A stretch of 64,000 bases of DNA, taken from the NCBI GenBank assembly GCA_006503475.1, contig RSEH01000019.1, forward strand, positions 62,001 through 126,000, written 5' to 3'. Positions 19,427 through 30,100 of the stretch are shown here, one piece after another (position 1 is the first letter of the stretch; the number at the start of each line of letters is the position of its first letter). This DNA is from Stentor roeselii. Its lineage: Eukaryota > Ciliophora > Heterotrichea > Heterotrichida > Stentoridae. The notes beneath the pieces are model-generated. The model did no database searches and had not been told where the DNA came from. It saw nothing but the letters and a program-made list of their open reading frames with translations. A program made the position numbers and the translations under genes.

Positions 19427-20869
19427 ATGGATATAAAGCAAGCTCTCTCATTCTTTTCAAGAACTTTGAATTACATTCCAGAAAAAAATCCGATTCAATT
19501 AAAACACTTTCTGATATCAAAGAGCTCAAAACTGATTGCCTCAACAACGAAAGAATATACAATCTCAATTTGGAATATCTCTAAAAATGAATTCCTATTC
19601 AAAATTCATTTCAAATCACTAAGTTTATCTCCAGCTTTCACAGAAGACGACAAATATTTGATCATAGGATCTCAAGGACACCTAAACTTCCTCAACCTTG
19701 AACTAAAAGTATCAACTTTTAAAATAGAAATAAACAGTCCTATAAACAGAATTCTAGACTTTGCCTCTCAAAGCAAATTAATATGCAGTACTTTAAACTC
19801 TCAATTTCTAATAATTGACTTAAATGATCATAAAATTCAAAAGTATCAACTAAAAAACTATGCATCTTGCATGATAAAAGATGACAACTTTGTATATTTC
19901 GGAGAAATTAGAGGGTCAATCGAAAAGTTTTGCCTAACAAGCAACGAAATACTAGGAAATGTGTGTATAAGTGACTTTCGTATAAACTGTTTATGTCTGA
20001 CGGAAGATAAGCAATTTTTAATAGTAGGTAATGACTCAGATTTTATAACTATTGTGAAACTTTCTAATTTAGAGATAGAAAAAACTGTAGGATTCGAATA
20101 TAAAAGAATTGACTCAGTTGCTTTTCTGGACAATAAAATCATTGTCTCGAGCAGAAATGCATGCAGGCAATTAGGAAGAATGAAGCTTTTAGAATGTCTC
20201 ATTCAATTTGATTTAATCACTGAAAAACGTCATGTCATAAACCTTGAAAACTTTGATAACAAGCTGCCAATCCTAGTTCATGACAACAACATCCTTTATT
20301 CTGATATCAAAGGTAATATCAGGAAATTTGATATAAAAAATGAAAAAAATTCACTTTTATTCTCGAATTACTCTTTCAGGTTTGAAAGTATCTGCTTTGA
20401 TAAAGATGATGAAATTTTATATACTGGAGGTGAAGATGGACTGATTCAAATTTGGGATGTTAATAAGAGGATCATTACTAAAGTTCTTGATTATCACAGT
20501 TTTTCTGTTACTTGTTTACATCTGAGTAAAAAGTTTGGGTTGTTGGCTTCTGGGTCGGCTGATGCTGATGTTATCTTCTGGGATTTGGAAACTCATTTAA
20601 TTTCTGCTAAATTTTTGTGTCATTCTCTTTTAGTCAAGACTTTAGCTGAAGGTGTGGAAAGTCGATATCTGGTCTCTTATTCTAATGATGAAACTTTATG
20701 TGTTTTTGATATGGCAAATAGAAAATTTGTGAAAAAGATTTATATTCAAGCTGATACTCCTGTTTCTTTCAAGAGAATTAAAAGAACTAGGTTTCATATT
20801 GAAATTTTTATGATTTGGAATGATTGGAAAATTAGAATTTGGAAGGGTTTAGGATGTGATTTGGATTAA
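19427..20869 (+). CDS. WD40-repeat protein, paralog 1
   Basis: A 480-aa beta-propeller protein, the first of four paralogs in this region. The shared N-terminus (ALSFFSRTLNYIPEKNP...LKHFLISKSS) precedes the propeller. WD-type blades are best seen at YTISIWNIS (about residue 45), ILYTGGEDGLIQIWDVNKR (about 335) and LLASGSADADVIFWDLETH (about 377). The shared end is FHIEIF...WKIRIWKGLG. The whole protein is propeller, with no catalytic domain, signal peptide or transmembrane helix, so it is probably a cytosolic scaffold or sensor. Blades in the middle are weak, but alignment with the paralogs is continuous. It is single exon. Its GC content looks lower than the housekeeping genes. I cannot assign it to a named orthologous group. 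Confidence 0.85.
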   Translation: MDIKQALSFFSRTLNYIPEKNPIQLKHFLISKSSKLIASTTKEYTISIWNISKNEFLFKIHFKSLSLSPAFTEDDKYLIIGSQGHLNFLNLELKVSTFKIEINSPINRILDFASQSKLICSTLNSQFLIIDLNDHKIQKYQLKNYASCMIKDDNFVYFGEIRGSIEKFCLTSNEILGNVCISDFRINCLCLTEDKQFLIVGNDSDFITIVKLSNLEIEKTVGFEYKRIDSVAFLDNKIIVSSRNACRQLGRMKLLECLIQFDLITEKRHVINLENFDNKLPILVHDNNILYSDIKGNIRKFDIKNEKNSLLFSNYSFRFESICFDKDDEILYTGGEDGLIQIWDVNKRIITKVLDYHSFSVTCLHLSKKFGLLASGSADADVIFWDLETHLISAKFLCHSLLVKTLAEGVESRYLVSYSNDETLCVFDMANRKFVKKIYIQADTPVSFKRIKRTRFHIEIFMIWNDWKIRIWKGLGCDLD

Positions 20870-21372
20870 TAATTTAGACTATGATTTTAATTGAATTATA
20901 TAATATTCATTACTTTTCACTACTGATTGTTAGAAATTATATTGATGTCGTTGTCATGAATGTGGCAATCGATTCAGATTCGTTAAAATTTATGAACTAA
21001 TAAATAAATATGTAAAAAACTTAACCGAGCTGAAATGATATGGTTTAAAAAATTAAATGAAATCTTTGGTATAATTAATGAATATTCAAATTTCAGTGAT
21101 AATTAGAAGAATGTTGATATTCACTAATAATTTTTTGTTTAAAAATTATGAATATTGAATGCTTTATAAAAAATTTGATAATTTGCAACAAATAATTTCC
21201 AATCTAAGTAATATAAGTAATTTCCATATAAAGGGTGTGTTTAAGAAGGTTTAAAGAAAAATTTATTGATTTTACTTTAATAAACCAAATTTTCAATGAA
21301 AAATTATAGAGTTAGCTTAGTTAATCTTGATAATAAGTATTTAGAATATTAAGACTTTATAATTATATCAAT
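20870..21372. other. Intergenic region between WD40 paralogs 1 and 2
   Basis: About 500 bp, strongly AT-rich. No gene or RNA is visible. It must contain the promoter of paralog 2. Confidence 0.6.
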
Positions 21373-22818
21373 ATGGATCAGCCTCTTGACCTGACCACTA
21401 TTTTAGAAGATTTGAAAATAACGAATGAGCCATTTTGTGTCAGATTGAGTTCGTTTCTGATATCTAAAAGCTTACTACTCTTAGCATCAATAGACCAAAA
21501 CAAAACAATCTCAATATGGAGCTTGTCCACTTTAGAGTTACTCTTCACCTTTCCCCTGAAACTTTTCATCTCATCTTACACATTTTCAGAAGACGATAAT
21601 CACCTGATTATATCATCAAGAGAAAATCTATTCTTTTATGATATAAAAAACCAGAAACTCGCATTCGAAATAGGAATAAACAACCAAATAAACGGAATAA
21701 TTCATCAAAGAAATCGATTAATTTGCAGTACTTATGAATACAAATTTTTGCTGATTGATTTGACTGATTATAAGCAGCAAGGATATAGTTTGCCAGGGTA
21801 TCCAACTTGTATAACAAATGATGAAGATTTCATTTATTTCGGAAATCATTACGGCTTTGTTTACAAGTTTTGCTTGGAGAAGTTGGAAATTGTGAAAAAA
21901 GTTTCAACACAGACATTTAGAGTTAATTGCATTTGTCTGACTCAAGACAAGGAATTCGTTGTGGTAGGGAAAGACACGAGTTTATTTGTAGTTATCAGTG
22001 CTTTGAACTTGGAATTTATTAAACAGATCAACTGTAAGTTCTTGAAAATCGATTCAATCGTTTCTATTGGTAAAAAAGTTTTTTTAACTAGTCGAGGGCA
22101 AACGAAGAACTTTTTCATAAAAAAACCTCCTGAGAATCAGTTAAACTGCTTGATTCGGTATAACATGGAAAATGAAGAACTTAAGTTAATCCCTCTTATT
22201 AATTTCGACAACGATAAAAAACAGTCTATTTTCTGTTATTCAAACTCGATTATCTATTCAGATACAAGAGGAAAGTTCAGGAAATTCGATGTAGAAACAG
22301 AAGAAATTTCATTATTTTTTCCTACAAACTCTTTGAATATAACAGGATCTTTATTCAATAAAGTCAATGAAACCTTGTTCCTTGGAAGTGAAGAAGGGTT
22401 TATTCAGGTTTGGGACATTAAAACGAAAACTCAGGTGAAAATGCTTGATAATCATTCAATGTCAGTCACTTGCTTCATTTTTATGCAAAATTTTAATGTT
22501 TTAGTGTCAGGGTCTGATGATGCTGATGTTGTGCTTTGGGACTTGGGGAATTATTCTATGATTAAAAAGTTTTGTGAACATTCTTTGGCTGTGAAGGGCT
22601 TTGCTGAGTGTTTGAATAGTAAATATTTTTTGTCTTATTCTAAGGATTTTACACTCTGTTTGTTTGATGTGCAAGAGAAAAAGATGTGTGAAAAAATTTG
22701 GAATGATGGGAATGAACTTCTTTTGATTAAGCATGTAAAAAATACCAGATATCATATTGAAATATTTGTTATTGAAAAAGAAATTAAGCTCAGAATTTGG
22801 AAGGATTTAGGGTGTTAG
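21373..22818 (+). CDS. WD40-repeat protein, paralog 2
   Basis: A 481-aa paralog of the protein at 19427-20869 with the same layout. The N-terminal module is the most diverged of the four (MDQPLDLTTILEDLKITNE in place of the FFxRxxNYIPEK motif), but RLSSFLISKSLLLLASIDQ restores the alignment. Clear blades include TISIWSLST, TLFLGSEEGFIQVWDIKTK and VLVSGSDDADVVLWDLGNY. The C-terminus again reads YHIEIFVIEKEIKLRIWKDLGC. It carries an extra Lys/Pro-rich insertion near residue 250 (KNFFIKKPPENQ). It is single exon and on the same strand as paralogs 1, 3 and 4. It is probably a cytosolic scaffold of unknown partner. Confidence 0.85.
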   Translation: MDQPLDLTTILEDLKITNEPFCVRLSSFLISKSLLLLASIDQNKTISIWSLSTLELLFTFPLKLFISSYTFSEDDNHLIISSRENLFFYDIKNQKLAFEIGINNQINGIIHQRNRLICSTYEYKFLLIDLTDYKQQGYSLPGYPTCITNDEDFIYFGNHYGFVYKFCLEKLEIVKKVSTQTFRVNCICLTQDKEFVVVGKDTSLFVVISALNLEFIKQINCKFLKIDSIVSIGKKVFLTSRGQTKNFFIKKPPENQLNCLIRYNMENEELKLIPLINFDNDKKQSIFCYSNSIIYSDTRGKFRKFDVETEEISLFFPTNSLNITGSLFNKVNETLFLGSEEGFIQVWDIKTKTQVKMLDNHSMSVTCFIFMQNFNVLVSGSDDADVVLWDLGNYSMIKKFCEHSLAVKGFAECLNSKYFLSYSKDFTLCLFDVQEKKMCEKIWNDGNELLLIKHVKNTRYHIEIFVIEKEIKLRIWKDLGC

Positions 22819-23078
22819 GTTTTGGGTTTAATAAGTAGATTAGTGGCTTTTTTAATTATGAAAAGATTTAGAATTATCGATGTCAAACTGATATTTAAGA
22901 AAATGCACCTTTAAGACTTCAAAGAATCTAATTGAAATTCTAAGACGACTAGAATTCTTCCATGTTCAAGAAAATAAGAATTATTTACCATTCGTTCAAA
23001 ATACCCATTGAATAAGCCCAGATTATATTTAATATGATAAATTTCTACAATTTTTAATGGCTATTCTTATTATAATTA

Positions 23079-24893
23079 ATGGAAGGATCCAACGAATCTA
23101 GATCTAGGCCATTCGGACTACAGATGAGTAAAGAAATTCAAGAAAACTGCAAGAGATTCAAATTCGAAATAGAAGATGCATTTGAAGAATACGGAAAAAA
23201 ACTAGAGAAATTATTAAAACAAGTATCAAATAAAGATATCGTCACAATCTTTGGTTATACTGGTGAAGGAAAAAGCACCCTTATGAATCTTTTAATAAAT
23301 TCAAAACTCGTGCCATGTCTTCATGGCTATGAACTATCAAAACAATCATCAAATGTAAAAATAGGAACAGGTTTCAAATCAAAAACCTTTTTCCCGAATA
23401 TTGAGAAAATTAATAATACTTTATTCATCGATTTGCCTGGGCTTAACGATACCAGAGGACAAAAATTTATTATAATGAATTACTTGATTATATACAACAT
23501 ATTAATCAAATCATCATCTGTTAGATTTTTATTTATTACAAGTGAAGCCTCATTTGAAACTGAAAGAGGAGTCATGATAAAAAAATTAATCAAAAAATTG
23601 AATCATTTAGTTGAGCAAGAAGAAATTTTAAATAATTCTAGTATCTTGGTTATCTCGAAGTTTAAAGAAAATGTAACGAAAAGTGAATTTTTAAGTATTT
23701 TAAGTACAATTTATGGAGATTGTGATAATTTTACTAATGTTTTAAGGCAAACTTTTTCAATGGTTTTGAAAAATCCTAAGATTGAAGAGTCTGAGGAAGG
23801 AACAGAGTCTTTAAACATGTTGCAACAAAATAAAATAGGAAAAACTGTATTTTTTTACAGACCGGTCAAAAGAAAAGTTAAAATAAATGAAAGTCTTGAT
23901 TCAGATGATGATGAAAATTTTAAATTTGAAATCGATGAAACCAGAACTTTAAAAAGAAATAATAAAACTAGAGATGAAATTTTTATGTTACTCAATCAAC
24001 TTCAACCGAAGAAGATTACCAGTATTAATCGAAATGCAATTCTAGATGATGAAACTGAGTTAAAAATAAAATTGACATTCAATTATTTAATCGGTACTTT
24101 AGCACAGGAAACTTATGATAAACTAAAAAATGAAACTTCGATTGAAAAAGAAAATATAGAAAAAGTATTCAAAGAAGCACTCTTTGAAAAGATAGGAAAA
24201 CATAATCTTTTTGTGAAATTTAGACTTCTTGATCAAGACTTTTTTAATCAATGCTATGATGCCTTTGATCAGACTTTAATTTTACAGAAACTTTCATCGA
24301 AAATCAAATTTTCGAAATTACAAAAAGACTTGGAAATTTCTCAGAAAAAATTAGAAGAAAAAGCTAAAAAAGTTGATATTCTTTATATCAATATTATTGA
24401 ACTGAATAAAAGTATTTCAGAATGTAAGTCTGAGCAAGAAAAACAGAGACTACTTCAAGAAAAGGAAAAAGAAGAGAACAAAAAGAATTTTGAAAAGGAA
24501 AAGTTAGAATATGAGGAAAAGATCAATGCAGATATTAAGAAAAAAATTGATAAAATTATCTCAAAACAAAGAGAAAATGAAAATCTTTTAGAAGCTTACC
24601 GGAAAACAAGTGAATTTAAAAATCTTATGGATAGAATTATGAGAGGATATCAGAACTATAAAGAATTACATAGAGAGATTAAAGATGAGATTGAGTATAT
24701 CAAAAGAGAGACAAAAGGGAATGCTATTGTTAAAGGGATCTTTTCTTTTGGAATTCATTATATTTATCATTGCAATAGACCAGAAAAATTGCGACTTAAA
24801 CTCGGAGCCCAAAAGCAGGATTTGCAGAGAGATTTGAATTTTTATCAAAATATTTTTAAACAGAAGCATCCAATACATGATGAGGTGGTTTAG
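23079..24893 (+). CDS. AIG1/GIMAP- or dynamin-like GTPase with C-terminal coiled coil
   Basis: A 604-aa protein with a TRAFAC-type GTPase domain in residues about 50-240. The P-loop is GYTGEGKST, a plausible switch-I Thr lies in KIGTGFKSKTF, and G3 is FIDLPGLNDTRG. The usual NKxD is replaced by ISKFKEN or is absent. A charged linker with an acidic patch (SLDSDDDENFKFEID) follows. Then comes a coiled coil (about 430-515) and a C-terminal amphipathic or hydrophobic stretch (AIVKGIFSFGIHYIYHC). The arrangement recalls GIMAP, GBP or other large GTPases that self-assemble on membranes, several of which act in immunity. The closest family is uncertain by eye. It sits between WD40 paralogs 2 and 3 on the same strand and is single exon. 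Confidence 0.75.
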   Translation: MEGSNESRSRPFGLQMSKEIQENCKRFKFEIEDAFEEYGKKLEKLLKQVSNKDIVTIFGYTGEGKSTLMNLLINSKLVPCLHGYELSKQSSNVKIGTGFKSKTFFPNIEKINNTLFIDLPGLNDTRGQKFIIMNYLIIYNILIKSSSVRFLFITSEASFETERGVMIKKLIKKLNHLVEQEEILNNSSILVISKFKENVTKSEFLSILSTIYGDCDNFTNVLRQTFSMVLKNPKIEESEEGTESLNMLQQNKIGKTVFFYRPVKRKVKINESLDSDDDENFKFEIDETRTLKRNNKTRDEIFMLLNQLQPKKITSINRNAILDDETELKIKLTFNYLIGTLAQETYDKLKNETSIEKENIEKVFKEALFEKIGKHNLFVKFRLLDQDFFNQCYDAFDQTLILQKLSSKIKFSKLQKDLEISQKKLEEKAKKVDILYINIIELNKSISECKSEQEKQRLLQEKEKEENKKNFEKEKLEYEEKINADIKKKIDKIISKQRENENLLEAYRKTSEFKNLMDRIMRGYQNYKELHREIKDEIEYIKRETKGNAIVKGIFSFGIHYIYHCNRPEKLRLKLGAQKQDLQRDLNFYQNIFKQKHPIHDEVV

Positions 24894-25234
24894 TTAGATA
24901 AGTAATAGTTAGAGATTCTTCAAATATTATTTCTTTTAGCATCATGATCTTTAGGGAACACTATTTGATGATACAATATTAATATTGATAAGATGCTGTA
25001 GTTAAAAGTAATTATAGTAAGTTCTTATTATTTTAAAATTTGACCAATAATGCATCGATTAATTTCTGAAATTAATATACCAAGAATTGAAATTATGAAA
25101 AGGTATTGATCATTTGAATCAGTCACAAAGAACTTTCAAATCAAGCTTAGTTATTATTGAGTATAATATAATATCCCACAGAAAGGCCTAAACGATTTAC
25201 TAATCAATGAGAGTATAAATATCTGATATTGAAT
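24894..25234. other. Intergenic region before WD40 paralog 3
   Basis: About 340 bp of AT-rich DNA. No gene is visible; it should hold the promoter of the gene at 25235. Confidence 0.6.
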
Positions 25235-26728
25235 ATGAATTTAGAGCAGGCTCGTCAGTTCTTTTTGAAAGACATGAATTACGTCCCAGAAACACGTCCA
25301 AGTAAAGTGCATTTTCTGATATCTAAAAGCATGAAACTTTTAGCCTCAATATCCTCTTTTTATACAATTTCAACTTGGAACCTCTTGAAAAACAAGTTCC
25401 TATTCGAATTTCCTTACAAAACCTCAAGCCCACCATCTACTGCATTTTCAGAAGACGACAAATTTTTAATAATATCATCTCAAACCCAGTTAAATTTTTT
25501 GGATCTAAAACAAAAACAAATAACACTAAAACTAGAAATAAGCTCCAGGGTGTTAAAAATTCTTGATTTCAGTTCTCAAAACCACCTTCTTTGCATAACA
25601 TCAGACTCCCGACTATTGACAATAGAAAAAACTTCCTATTCAATCAAGTATCACCAACTAAAAAAAAATACATCTTGCATGATAGACGACGACAACTTTG
25701 TTTATTTCGGAGGAACGAGCAGGTACATTGAAAAGCTTTGCTTGACTAAAAACGAATTAATAGAAAATGTCTGCACCAAGTCAATCCGTATAACTTGTCT
25801 ATGCCTGACTCAAGACAAACAATTCCTGATAGCAGGAGAAGATCGTGATAAAGTGATAATCATCAGAACTTCTAATTTAAAACTAGAAAAAATTATTACT
25901 TTTCAATGTAAATCAATAAAATCAGTTGTTTCCTTTGACAATAAAATCCTTGTTTCAAGATCAAGAAATGAAAACACTGAAGACTCTTGCACTCTTCTTC
26001 AATTCGACCTAACCACTGGAGACCATCACATTATAAACCTTTTAAACTTCACAGAATATCACCCGATTTTACTTTGTGAGTTTTTAAACTCTTTAATCTA
26101 CTTAGATCAAGAAGGAAATATCAGGAAATTCGATTTAATCACTCGAAAGGTTTCTATGATGTTTTCAAGACATTCGATAAGGTTTGAAAGTATTTGTTTC
26201 GACGAAGAAGAAGGAATTTTATACACCGGGGGCGTGAATGGCTTAATCCAGGTTTGGGATGTGAACAAGAAGGTGTTAATTAAAGTTCTTGAAGAACACA
26301 GCTGTTCAGTCACTTGTTTATTTCTGATGAAGAATCAAAGAATCCTTGCTTCTGGATCAGCTTTTAATGAAATTTTTCTTTGGGACTTGGAAAAAAACTT
26401 TACTATTGCCAAGTTTTCGGTAAATTATTCAGATTTGAAGGATTTTACTGGAGCCATTTATGATTTGAACCTTCCTGATGAAGCTTTTTTTAATGAAAAT
26501 TTGAAGGGCTTTACTCAGGGTGTTGATTGTAGGTTTTTGATTTCTTTTTCAAGATATCAGGTTTTGTCGATTTTTGATGTTGTCAGGAAAAAACTTGTTG
26601 AAAGGATTTTTATTCAGGATGATTGCACGGTTTCTTTTAAAAGGGTTAAAAATAGTAGGTTTCATATTGAGATGTTTAGTGCTAGGAATGAGTTGAAATT
26701 TAGAATTTGGAAAGATTTAGGATGTTGA
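25235..26728 (+). CDS. WD40-repeat protein, paralog 3
   Basis: A 497-aa member of the local WD40 family, closest in pattern to paralogs 1 and 4. The N-terminus MNLEQARQFFLKDMNYVPETRP...VHFLISKSMKLLAS carries the family signature. Blades include YTISTWNLLKN, ILYTGGVNGLIQVWDVNKK and ILASGSAFNEIFLWDLEKN. It differs by an insertion of about 20 residues after the last clear blade (SDLKDFTGAIYDLNLPDEAF), which lengthens it relative to the others. The ending RFHIEMFSARNELKFRIWKDLGC is conserved. The first ATG in frame is at 25235; the preceding TTG is not used. It is single exon and has no membrane or secretion signal. Confidence 0.85.
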   Translation: MNLEQARQFFLKDMNYVPETRPSKVHFLISKSMKLLASISSFYTISTWNLLKNKFLFEFPYKTSSPPSTAFSEDDKFLIISSQTQLNFLDLKQKQITLKLEISSRVLKILDFSSQNHLLCITSDSRLLTIEKTSYSIKYHQLKKNTSCMIDDDNFVYFGGTSRYIEKLCLTKNELIENVCTKSIRITCLCLTQDKQFLIAGEDRDKVIIIRTSNLKLEKIITFQCKSIKSVVSFDNKILVSRSRNENTEDSCTLLQFDLTTGDHHIINLLNFTEYHPILLCEFLNSLIYLDQEGNIRKFDLITRKVSMMFSRHSIRFESICFDEEEGILYTGGVNGLIQVWDVNKKVLIKVLEEHSCSVTCLFLMKNQRILASGSAFNEIFLWDLEKNFTIAKFSVNYSDLKDFTGAIYDLNLPDEAFFNENLKGFTQGVDCRFLISFSRYQVLSIFDVVRKKLVERIFIQDDCTVSFKRVKNSRFHIEMFSARNELKFRIWKDLGC

Positions 26729-27125
26729 GATTAATTTTATTTATTGATAATTATGATGGATGTTATATAAGATTTTTTTTTAAGATTATCAGAATTCTTC
26801 AAATAAAATTTTATAAGATTATTGATTTGATCAACAGGCGTGTCAGATTCAAGAATCAAAACAGGAAATAAGTGAATTTGATATTAAAAAATATATATCA
26901 AGTTTAGGGTGCTATAGATTTATATCTCTAAGATTCATATGAATATTGGTCAGGTTAAAGTAAAATCAATTCAGTGAATTTGAAAATATATAGAATCAAA
27001 TAAGATAGTAAATAGGAATTGCTGAACTAGTATATAGGCCATAAATAATAAACACTAATTTGAAAGCCTTTCAAGTCTCACTCCTTATAACTTAAGAGTA
27101 TTCTTCAATTAAACCCTAACTAAAC
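26729..27125. other. Convergent intergenic region
   Basis: About 400 bp between the stop of WD40 paralog 3 and the stop of the giant receptor gene. It is AT-rich with no gene visible. It must contain two polyadenylation regions. Confidence 0.6.
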
Positions 27126-30100
27126 CTACTTATCTACCATTAAAATCGAATGATGAGAATGATGCGAATCATGAGACCTGCCAAGAGATTCTTTTGCATC
27201 TTCATTAACAGACAAATAAGAAACATTAGGTGCATTCAAATAATGATCTTTTAATTCATGATCAAAATCAACCTTGACAACAACCTGAAAGTGTTTCTCT
27301 TCATCACTCTGAACCTTCGTATTTTTTCTCATTCTCCACTTGGCCCTGATGACTTTTGCAAAGATTATAAAAGATGCAGAAGCCTGAACAGCAACAATAA
27401 AATTAACAAGAACAATCATAGCAAAGTCAATCCCTTCAACCACCTCTTGACTATACCCAGGCAAATACAAAGCAAAAGCAACACCAGTCAACCCTATCAA
27501 AGTCTCAGTGATTAAATTGCAATAATTAAGAACAGCTTCATTGAAAGGTTGTCGAAAGGCGCAGATAAACAAGTTCTAAGTAAAAAATACTGAAAGAGTG
27601 AAAATTTCAAATAAAGTAACTTGAATTAAAGGATAATCATGTAAAAAGAATATACTTAATACAAGAGAAAGTCTTCGAAAAAAGTAAAAAGTGTAAAAAT
27701 TCGACCTTAATGCACCGTTGTCGTCTTTAAACTCATAAAATAAACTCCCGTATAAACTCATGGTGCTTTCATCATTTCGAATCTTTTCTTTGTACACAAG
27801 GCTCAGTAGGAATAACAGAGGAATTGTAAAAACTAAAAAAAACTACTTATTCATTACTGAAAAATAACAAGAAAATAAAAAATTCAAAGCTTGGTTTAAA
27901 TCGTTTAAATCGCTTGTGAGAATTGATAAACCAGCGGAAATTAAGATTTCCAGGTAATTTTGAATCCAAAATCGAATAAAAAAACTGTACCTGTAGTTTT
28001 TGTAGAATTTTCTGAAGTAATCTTTTAACTTGGTCTTTGAAAAGAGCCTAAGAACCTTCTCTAGAAATTTCATTAAAATTAACAAAAAAAGGCCGAATAA
28101 GAACATTGAAAGAATTTGTCCAGAGTTATTAAAAAAAGAGTTTTTTTTTAATTTTAAATCTTTAAGTTTAGAAAAACCATGATTTTTTCCAGGATTATTA
28201 AAGAAATATTCAATAAAATTAGGAAAAATCAGATATTTTCTCAATCCCAGTAAAAGTCCTTTGGTCGATTCAGAGACTGAAAAATTGAGCAGGTATAAAA
28301 AAGTGATAATTTGAATGCTACTTAAAAAACTCCACAATGATGAGAAGTCAGGATTGAAAAAAGAAGCAGCCACTACTGAAGAAGTTGTGACAATAGTGAC
28401 TGTTCCATAGATATTTTCGTTAATTTCATAGAGTTTTACTGTGTTTTTTACCTGAAGTGTATGAAGGGTTGCATTGTATTTAAGAATCAATAGTTTTGAA
28501 CCTTTTGATGATTTTATCTCGCAAATGAAAGATATCTCTAGCAACTGCCCAATTTTTACTGTTTTTGTGAAAGTTATGAAAAGAGAGTACCTTCGTAGTG
28601 ACTTTTGCTCTATTTTAAAATTAACTGATTCGTTCAGGGTCGAGAGAAGAAGACAGGATTTATCTAGTTTTGGTTTCAAGTCTTCTGAAAAAAGGAAAGT
28701 AAGGTCGTTTGATGAGGATACTGAAATATTTAAATGAATCTCTTTTTCCCTGCATTGATTTCCATCGACTTCCTCGAATCCTTCAATACAAAAGCATTTT
28801 TTCATATCTAAAACAGAGTTTTCCTTGCATTCTAAGCATACTCCTCGTGAGCATACATTGCAAAGAGGGTCACATTCTTCAAAGCAAGAACCATCTTCAA
28901 TATAAAATCCTTTACTGCAAGTAAGACAATCCGTTTTATTGCATTCAAGGCATGAGAAACTGCACTCAATGCAAATTTCATCAAGATAAAAACTTTCAAA
29001 GCATTTAAAACATTTTTCTTCATCACATTTCTTGCACCCATTTTCACACTCAAGACATTTTTTTTCATATAAAAAAAAACCATCACTACAAAGACATTGA
29101 TTCAAGTCCAAATTCGAATTTTCAAAGCATTCTAAACATTTACCAAATGAACAAACTTTACAAAGACTATCACATTTTTCATAACACAAGCCATTCTCAA
29201 TATAAAATCCTTCAACACATGTTAAGCAACTATTTTCATTACACTTTACACATGATGAACTGCATTGAACGCAAGATATTTCCAGAAAATAACCTGCCTT
29301 ACATTCAAAGCACTCATTTTCATCACACTTCAAACACCCAGCCTGACACCTCAGACATTTCTTATCAGCTAAATAAAAACCATCATTACAAAAGCACTTT
29401 CCATTCACAAGTCCTGAATTTTTTCTGCATTTCTGACATCTAAAAATATTTTCACATAATTCACATAAAAAATCTCCACACATCAAACATGTCAAACTTT
29501 CTTCACAGCTTTGACAATTCGCATCAATTAAACTTGAATCAACATCACAAATAGATAAACAACTTCCATCAGTCAAACATTCAAAGCACGGGTCTGTACA
29601 AAGACTTGAAGTTTGAGAAGGGGAATTCAAAATCTGTATCAAATAAATAAAACCTGTAAAAAAAATTTCTGAATTTCCCAAGTTGTTTAAACTTGAACCT
29701 ATAAAACAAGAAACTTGATTAATATCATCGATAATGAAATCTTGATTACTAATCAACTGCTCTTGTTGGTTGAGTTTCAATGAAAGTTGAAAATTCTCAG
29801 AAGTTAAAAAATCTTGTCTCAAGCTAAAATAATTCCAAATAAAAAAATTCCCTGATAAAAAATCGATAATCGAAAAAGCTCCATTCGAAAACCTGGCCTG
29901 AATCTTGAGGTAGTTATTCTCCAAGTAAATATTTAAAATTTTATTAAAAGTCCCAATTTCTTGTTTAGAAAACAAACATCCTTCTGTAGAACTAGCTAAA
30001 AACCAGATCTGAAATGAAAATTCCGGAGCAAGTATAAAACCTGAATTGATTTTAAAGGTGTTTTCATTTGAAAAGTAAGCACCTCGCCTGTAATAAAATT

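Noticed and set aside
28800-29400. Regular spacing of Cys codons in the receptor gene taken as a DNA repeat array or CRISPR
   Set aside because: The periodicity comes from tandem CxxC protein modules; the nucleotide units are diverged and have no repeat-spacer structure.
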